A stretch of 22,050 nt of DNA, taken from positions 1 through 22,050 of the forward strand of contig JABISU010000184.1 in the NCBI GenBank assembly GCA_018700255.1. Reading direction: 5' to 3'. The notes under the pieces were generated by a model. That model saw only the letters and a list, made by a program, of their open reading frames with translations. It had not been told where the DNA came from and did not search any database. This document shows, piece after piece, positions 17,449 through 22,050 of this stretch; positions within the stretch are counted from its first letter, which is position 1, and each line of letters begins with the position of its first letter. Source of the stretch: Flavobacteriales bacterium (GTDB taxonomy: Bacteria; Bacteroidota; Bacteroidia; Flavobacteriales; UA16). Position numbers and translations under genes: made by a program.

Positions 17449-19101
17449 CTAACAGTCATTCCCAAAAGCTGCTAGAATAAGCAATATATCTGTTACATTA
17501 ACTATTCCATCATTATTCACATCATTGACACATCCAGAACTACAACCATATTCAGTAAGTATTAACAGAATATCGCCAACGGATATATACCCATCATTAT
17601 CAACATCTTCATCACATCCGACACTATCTTGATAAACTCTAACATAATCAACAAGCATTGAAGACGGAAATGGAGTGGCGGCATTAGGTGAGCCAGGCCA
17701 TTGCCCTCCAACAGCAAGGTTAAGAAGAAAGAAAAATGGCTCATGAAATTCTTCCTTTGATATAGAATTTGAGCTTATATCTTCTTCATGAAACATTGAT
17801 CCATTTAGAAACCATTTAATACTTAATGGAGACCACTCAATGCTATAGATATTAAATTCATCCGCATTACAATATATAGAACCCCCTGAGTATTGATGTC
17901 CGTTGTTATTATAATGATGCGTTCCGTGAACTAAGTCTTCAGAATTAATATGTTCTAAAATGTCAATTTCACCACATTGTGGCCAACTAACATTATCAAT
18001 ATTGCTACCCAACATCCAAAAAGCTGGCCATAGACCTTGACCATAAGGCACTTTGATTCTTGCTTCTACCCTGCCGTAAAGGAATTCAAATAAGCCTTTT
18101 GATTTGATTCTAGATGATGTGTAATTAGCCGAACCATACTGTTCATTCCTAGCAGTGATTCTTAGATAACCATTATCCAACATTACATTAGAAAGACTGT
18201 TTGTATAATATTGCAATTCGTTATTCCCCCATCCCCAAGATCCTTGACCAATATCAAAATCCCATTTTGTAAGATCTAAATTTGAAGCATTAAATTCATC
18301 TGACCATATCAAATCTAATTCATAATTACAAGAACCATCATCATTGGTAGCATTCGAATTGTAATTGTTAGCATTAGGATCAGTGCATCCTGATATTTCA
18401 TCAGTACATGACACGCCACCATATGACTCACACAATGACGCACCAAAAAACTCATTGAATGGACCAAAAGAATTTGCATACAAACATCCATTGCCGGGTG
18501 TTGTTTCGCAAGAACTATAGGTACACATTATATTACCAAATTGATCAACCAATTGATTGATTGAATTTGAATCGTAATTTTCAGCGAGTGGATCGATACA
18601 TCCATCAACTTCTGAATTAGATGATGTTGAAGAAACAGAAACTTCAGTTAATGAAACTGGGGCGTCAGGGGTTGTAACATAAAGAATAAAGGAACTGTAT
18701 AAATTACCTCCTTGGGGAGGTATATCTATTGAGTAAAGGTTGGCTTCCTCTCCGCTCACAGTGACAGAAACTGTATTAAAACTAGGTTCAGTATCAGGAT
18801 ATGGATTGTACTCAAACCTGAAATACACAACTGCATCTGTTCCAACTGTTGAACCTATAAAGTTAATTTGACCACCTTCGTTAAAACTTAATGGATAGAT
18901 ACTTACATCCGAATTTGCAAATCCTGCCCAAGTTTCAGCGCCTGTGGGAAATGTATAGGTGATTCCATCATAAACGGACCCGCCAAAAACAACATCAAAT
19001 TCAATATCTGTATATATGATTTCTTGTGCGAAAGTAAAAACAGAAGCACTAACTAAAATTAGAAAAGAAAGAGCCTTGAAATATATAGAGTTATTGTACA
19101 T
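17449..19101 (-). CDS. Secreted GH16 laminarinase with N-terminal binding-like module and dockerin-like C-terminus
   Basis: 550 residues. Signal peptide 1-26 (ends FTFAQ). Residues 27-160 are the shared N-terminal module of this locus. A Cys-rich linker (167-260) holds an altered GCIDP repeat and a normal GCTDP...DDGSC repeat. GH16 domain 262-491 (LIWSDEFNAS, WGNNELQYY, GQGLWPAFWMLGSN, VRVYQ) with catalytic EIDILE: Glu378 nucleophile, Asp380, Glu383 acid/base. The C-terminus has two dockerin-type EF-hand-like repeats (498-519 DVDNDGYISVGDILLIL; 526-547 DVNNDGIVNVTDILLILAAFG) and ends in Cys550. There is no T9SS domain. Role: endo-cleavage of beta-1,3-glucan outside the cell, possibly held by a Ca-dependent partner (inference). 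It has its own promoter region with an operator-like repeat. Confidence 0.93.
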   Translation of the reverse strand: MYNNSIYFKALSFLILVSASVFTFAQEIIYTDIEFDVVFGGSVYDGITYTFPTGAETWAGFANSDVSIYPLSFNEGGQINFIGSTVGTDAVVYFRFEYNPYPDTEPSFNTVSVTVSGEEANLYSIDIPPQGGNLYSSFILYVTTPDAPVSLTEVSVSSTSSNSEVDGCIDPLAENYDSNSINQLVDQFGNIMCTYSSCETTPGNGCLYANSFGPFNEFFGASLCESYGGVSCTDEISGCTDPNANNYNSNATNDDGSCNYELDLIWSDEFNASNLDLTKWDFDIGQGSWGWGNNELQYYTNSLSNVMLDNGYLRITARNEQYGSANYTSSRIKSKGLFEFLYGRVEARIKVPYGQGLWPAFWMLGSNIDNVSWPQCGEIDILEHINSEDLVHGTHHYNNNGHQYSGGSIYCNADEFNIYSIEWSPLSIKWFLNGSMFHEEDISSNSISKEEFHEPFFFLLNLAVGGQWPGSPNAATPFPSSMLVDYVRVYQDSVGCDEDVDNDGYISVGDILLILTEYGCSSGCVNDVNNDGIVNVTDILLILAAFGNDC

Positions 19102-19135
19102 GATTTAAATATTCGTAAACAATCATCGTCTAATA

Positions 19136-19154
19136 TATAGTAAACCGTACCATA
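19136..19154. promoter_or_regulatory. Operator-like inverted repeat upstream of the dockerin-tailed GH16 gene
   Basis: TATAGTA-aaccg-TACCATA, six of seven arm positions paired, centred 44 bp from the ATG at 19101. On the minus strand TATATTAG (19137-19130), one base from the -7 element TAnnTTTG, overlaps its downstream edge, exactly as in the promoter at 21087. Confidence 0.6.
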
Positions 19155-19172
19155 AGTACGATTCCTATAATT

Positions 19173-19191
19173 TATTATTAAAAATACAATT
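19173..19191. promoter_or_regulatory. Weak second operator copy upstream of the dockerin-tailed GH16 gene
   Basis: TATTATT-aaaaa-TACAATT matches the consensus TATnGTA-n5-TACnATA in most but not all positions and lies 37 bp from the site at 19136, close to the 35-bp spacing of the pair at 2140/2175. In such AT-rich DNA a chance match is possible. Confidence 0.25.
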
Positions 19192-19258
19192 ACTTACATT
19201 TTCATCAACGCACTCAAGAGACATTTGAAAACGTTCAAGAAAAATGGTTTATAATTTG

Positions 19259-21052
19259 TTAATGCTGAATCGACAACCTAAGTAAAGAGACTCCATGATC
19301 ATTGCTGAGCATTATCGTATACGTTCCAGCTGAAAGGTAAGATAAATCAAGGCTAATAGAACTTTGTAAAATCATGTAATCCTGAGCCAATACAATTCTT
19401 CCAGTAGCGTCAAAAACCTGCATACTTAATTCTTCCAACTCTGAGCTAATTTGTATTGTGACCTCTCCTGATGTTGGATTTGGGAACATTTCAAAAGCAA
19501 GCGGATCAAGCTCGTTCAACCCTGTTTGAGATACTTCTGATGAAGCAGTACACCCGTTTTCATCCGTTACATTAACCGTGTAGATGTCAAATTCCTGAAT
19601 AGACTCTATATTATTAACTACAACTCCATCTGAATCAGTCCAAACAATAACAACCTCACCAACTCCACCTGATGTTGTTACAGTACCTACACCTATTCCA
19701 TCTTCATAAGTAATAGAAGCAAGTGTAATAACTAAATAACAACAAGAACCATCATCATCAGTCGCATCCATATTGTAGTTCGAAGCCAAAGAATCTGTAC
19801 AACCATCAATCTCTAACTCATCACAAACGCTATCGCCGTCATTATCATTTAAACAGTCACCATTGCAATCATAGAACTCTACAGGGTATATACAAGAAGC
19901 ATCGTTATAAGTAGCTAACGGATCATAGTTACAAGCTGTCATATCTATACAACCATAATCAGCACCTAATCCACCAAACATAACATCATCAAAATAATAA
20001 GTTTCTCCATCAATTAGAGAACCTTCACTTCCAAAATTAAAAAAAATTGATGCCATGTTATAAGTCCACCCCCAACCTAAACCTATGCTCAACAACTCCG
20101 TTCCTGGCGCTTGATTAAGAAAATCAAACTCAAGAACTTCCCATTCACCTGCCAAAGTTGTATTCGTTTCTGTTTCACAGGTATGAGTAGGATCATCTGA
20201 ATCTTCCACCTTCAGTCTAATAGGAGTTCCCGCTTCAGGAGACCAAACTCGAACTGTCATTTTAGAATCTGTTAACGTAAGTGGAATATCTGTTGCAAAA
20301 CCAGCAGGAGTTCCAATCGTTGTACCTGCCCAAGTTGGAGCTAAATATGTCTTTATAACCTTAACAACATGATTGTCAGAATCGAATGGGTCAACAATTA
20401 AAGAAGAAATATTATTCCCAAAGTCAGACATTGTATAATTGATTGTAGATTCTTCAAAAGTAACAGGAAGATCAATTTGTATTCCATATTCACAAGAACC
20501 ATCATCAATCGTAGCATCTTCATTATAATTAGACGCTGCAGAATCTGTACATCCAAATACATCCGTTAATGAATATGTCGATGTAAGAGACACATCGGTT
20601 AATGAAACAGGAGCATCTGGTGTAGCTACGTACAACAAAAATGAACTGTATGTGTTCCCTACCAGAGGAGGAATATCGATAGAATAAGGGGCCTCATCCA
20701 TTCCAATGACAGTAATAGAGACTGTGTTGTAACTTGGCTCAGTGTCTGGGTATACATTATACTCAAGCCTAAAATAAACTACAGCGTCTGTTCCGGAAGT
20801 TGCACCCGTAAAGGTAATTTGGCCACCATCTGAGAAGGTTAGTGGATAAATGCTTACATCTTCATTTGCAAAGCCAGCCCATACTTCAGAACCTGATGGG
20901 AAGTTGTAATAATTTCCATCATAAGTTGTTCCACCAAACATACCGGTGAATTCAATATCTGTATATGTAATTTCTTGTGCGAGAGTAAAAACAGAAACAC
21001 TAGCTAAAATTAGAAAAGAAAAAACCTTGAAATACCGAGATTTAATGTACAT
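19259..21052 (-). CDS. T9SS-secreted multi-domain carbohydrate-binding protein
   Basis: 597 residues, no catalytic domain seen. Signal peptide 1-26; shared N-terminal module 27-160; GCTDS...DDGSC linker (168-187); a jelly-roll binding domain (about 192-361, VTFEE, NHVVKV, MTVRVWSPEAGTPIRLKVED, GEWEVLEFDF, YYFDDVMFGG) of the CBM4/9/CBM6-like galactose-binding superfamily, a type that in marine Bacteroidota goes with beta-1,3-glucan; two more linkers (368-388, 417-438) around a Ca-binding DNDGDSVCDELE segment; an Ig/SprB-type repeat (about 440-505); and a T9SS sorting domain (517-597, FEMFPNPTSGEVTIQ, VFDATGRIVL, YLSAGTYTIML). Role inferred: cell-surface glucan capture. Its first 160 residues align gap-free with the neighbour at 19101 and with the left-edge protein. 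Substrate is inferred from context. Confidence 0.88.
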   Translation of the reverse strand: MYIKSRYFKVFSFLILASVSVFTLAQEITYTDIEFTGMFGGTTYDGNYYNFPSGSEVWAGFANEDVSIYPLTFSDGGQITFTGATSGTDAVVYFRLEYNVYPDTEPSYNTVSITVIGMDEAPYSIDIPPLVGNTYSSFLLYVATPDAPVSLTDVSLTSTYSLTDVFGCTDSAASNYNEDATIDDGSCEYGIQIDLPVTFEESTINYTMSDFGNNISSLIVDPFDSDNHVVKVIKTYLAPTWAGTTIGTPAGFATDIPLTLTDSKMTVRVWSPEAGTPIRLKVEDSDDPTHTCETETNTTLAGEWEVLEFDFLNQAPGTELLSIGLGWGWTYNMASIFFNFGSEGSLIDGETYYFDDVMFGGLGADYGCIDMTACNYDPLATYNDASCIYPVEFYDCNGDCLNDNDGDSVCDELEIDGCTDSLASNYNMDATDDDGSCCYLVITLASITYEDGIGVGTVTTSGGVGEVVIVWTDSDGVVVNNIESIQEFDIYTVNVTDENGCTASSEVSQTGLNELDPLAFEMFPNPTSGEVTIQISSELEELSMQVFDATGRIVLAQDYMILQSSISLDLSYLSAGTYTIMLSNDHGVSLLRLSIQH

Positions 21053-21080
21053 AATTTAATTATTCGTAAATATTCAGTAT

Positions 21081-21088
21081 CAAATATA
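21081..21088 (-). promoter_or_regulatory. Candidate -7 promoter element
   Basis: TATATTTG on the minus strand matches the Bacteroidota -7 consensus TAnnTTTG perfectly and overlaps the edge of the inverted repeat at 21087-21105, which would then occupy the -7/-33 spacer, a usual position for a repressor site. It implies a leader of about 20 bases before the ATG at 21052. No clear -33 TTTG is visible, because the expected place is the C8/G8 tract. Confidence 0.4.
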
Positions 21089-21105
21089 TGGTAAAAAGTA
21101 CCATA
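21087..21105. promoter_or_regulatory. Operator-like inverted repeat, perfect 7+5+7
   Basis: TATGGTA-aaaag-TACCATA pairs perfectly and differs from the TATTGTA/TACAATA sites by compensating changes in both arms, good evidence for selection on symmetry. Its centre is 44 bp from the ATG at 21052. Confidence 0.65.
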
Positions 21106-21106
21106 A

Positions 21107-21114
21107 GGGGGGGG
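21107..21114. repeat. G8 homopolymer tract in promoter region
   Basis: Eight consecutive G residues one base from the operator-like repeat and 12 bp past the stop of the upstream gene, in otherwise AT-rich DNA. Tracts of this length can vary by slippage; sequencing or assembly error is the other explanation. Confidence 0.6.
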
Positions 21115-21126
21115 TTGATAAACTAA

Positions 21127-22050
21127 TTATTCACAAATAGATCCGAATCCAGAGAGTAATAGTAAAAGATCTGTAGTTCCCGCAAGTTGATCTCCATCAA
21201 CATCACCTAGACATTCTTCAGGAAAAAGACAAGACCCGTCATCATCATTTGCCATATCGTTATAGTTAGTCGCGTTTGGATACAAACACCCAAGGACTAA
21301 GCTAGAACAGGCTTCACATTGCCCGAAAACATCTGAAGGGTTGGGGGAGTCTACAGCCCAAGATCTCTGAGCATATGTCGTAAAGTCAGTAATTTGGGCA
21401 CAACTCCCTCCTGCCATCATATCGTCGAGTAAGTCTTCCTCTACTCCGTCAACGATCCATAAGTAATCCAAATCATCCGTTGGAGCTGGATCAAAAGTCA
21501 CTGCCCATGTACCATCTCCATTGTCAGTTGCAAGGGGACCCACTGTTAAATCCCAATTCCACAAAGCTCCTGTCAGCCTTACTTCTGCTGCAGTAGCTAA
21601 ACATAAATCAACAGTTAACACAAGAACAGGCTGAACTAAAGCACAATCAACACAGCTATTAAAACAAGTAGTTGTAAGTGTTTCAGGAACTCCAGAACGA
21701 GAGTGGATTCTATTAGACCCTCCCACTCCATTATCAACTCCACATCCCAGATTAATAAAATCAGCACTTTCTTCACCTGTATAATCTGCAACTCCTCCAA
21801 CAAAAGGATTGCCGTTATTAAACTTAAACTGAATATCCGCGGCTCCACTCACGTTGGTAGTAACTGTGTATATCCCATCTCCGTCAGAATCACTCATCAA
21901 GATAGCTCCTGCTTGCCAAGCCGGTGAAGTAAATGACCCCACTAAATATACTCCAGCTGTATCAACTGAAATTTGGGATGCATCAATTGAGAAAGTAATG
22001 TCTGCAGGATCAGGATCTATAACACACGTTTCGCTACACTGTCCGAAGCA
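21127..22050 (-). CDS. Secreted modular binding protein with dockerin-like C-terminus, N-terminus beyond the right edge (partial)
   Basis: The frame is open to the right edge (308 codons), beginning CFGQCSETC, the end of a module like module 1 of the protein at 15380-17281. It continues as an E-set module (ITFSIDASQ, VYLVGSFTSPAW, MSDSDGDGIYTV, FKFNNGNPF, CFNSCVDC), a module of the type duplicated in the left-edge protein (ALWNWDLTVGP, DPAPTDDLDYLWIVDGVEE), a GCLYPNATNY...DDGSC linker and a single dockerin-like repeat (GDVDGDQLAGTTDLLLLLSGFG). A GTG at 21942 lies mid-module and is not a credible start; the true start is outside. No catalytic domain is visible here, though one could lie upstream. 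Role inferred: glucan binding outside the cell. Confidence 0.85.
   Translation of the reverse strand, partial: CFGQCSETCVIDPDPADITFSIDASQISVDTAGVYLVGSFTSPAWQAGAILMSDSDGDGIYTVTTNVSGAADIQFKFNNGNPFVGGVADYTGEESADFINLGCGVDNGVGGSNRIHSRSGVPETLTTTCFNSCVDCALVQPVLVLTVDLCLATAAEVRLTGALWNWDLTVGPLATDNGDGTWAVTFDPAPTDDLDYLWIVDGVEEDLLDDMMAGGSCAQITDFTTYAQRSWAVDSPNPSDVFGQCEACSSLVLGCLYPNATNYNDMANDDDGSCLFPEECLGDVDGDQLAGTTDLLLLLSGFGSICE

Noticed and set aside
19225..19238. Small palindrome TTGAA-AACG-TTCAA downstream of the gene at 19259-21052
   Set aside because: The stem is only 5 bp with no following U-run on the minus strand; too weak to call a terminator.
21703..21927. Short open frames on both strands over the right-edge gene
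   Set aside because: Shadow frames of the continuous minus-strand reading frame, with no signal peptide or known motif.
21940..21942. GTG as the true start of the right-edge gene
   Set aside because: It lies within a conserved module and the frame stays open with module-like sequence to the edge.

Overview
The window is AT-rich DNA from a Gram-negative marine-type Bacteroidota, most likely a Flavobacteriales member. The evidence is a SusC/SusD outer-membrane pair, type IX secretion (T9SS) C-terminal sorting domains on three proteins, Bacteroidota-style lipoproteins, and many copies of a Cys/Asp-rich linker (GC-x-DP-x-A-x-NY ... DDGSC) that I associate with marine Flavobacteriales surface proteins. 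I see no RNA genes, mobile elements, CRISPR arrays or phage genes, and no gene-free stretch longer than about 180 bp.

The whole window reads as one polysaccharide utilization locus (PUL), most likely for laminarin or a related beta-1,3-glucan. On the minus strand, reading from the right edge: a 5'-truncated secreted binding protein ending in a dockerin-like segment (21127-22050); a T9SS-secreted multi-domain binding protein (19259-21052); a secreted GH16 with two C-terminal dockerin-like repeats (17449-19101); then a tight five-gene operon made of a multi-module T9SS binding protein with an embedded Kazal-like domain (15380-17281), SusC (12295-15369), SusD (10765-12285), a PKD lipoprotein in the SusE position (9939-10763) and a Calx-beta/GH16 lipoprotein (8733-9920). 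A large CotH-kinase/lamin-tail protein (5467-8727) lies on the plus strand, convergent with that operon. Divergent from it is a GH3 beta-glucosidase plus NUDIX/winged-helix regulator operon (2287-5288). At the left edge a further modular binding protein (1-2105) runs out of the window.

How the parts would work together (inference): the modular T9SS and dockerin-tailed proteins capture glucan at the surface, the two GH16 enzymes cut it, SusD/PKD/SusC import oligosaccharides, and GH3 trims them to glucose in the periplasm. The regulator is an NrtR-like NUDIX protein with a degenerate Nudix box. A 19-bp inverted repeat, TATnGTA-n5-TACnATA, occurs in all five intergenic regions that lie upstream of start codons inside the window (seven or eight copies counting weak ones). 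It sits with its centre exactly 44 bp from the ATG in three genes. This looks like the operator of the locus and the NUDIX protein is the best candidate to bind it.

The most unusual features are this regulon-like operator, the reuse of one promoter + signal peptide + about 130-residue module cassette in front of three otherwise different proteins, a recent 138/140-residue tandem duplication, dockerin-like tails in place of T9SS domains, and a G8 tract abutting one operator.
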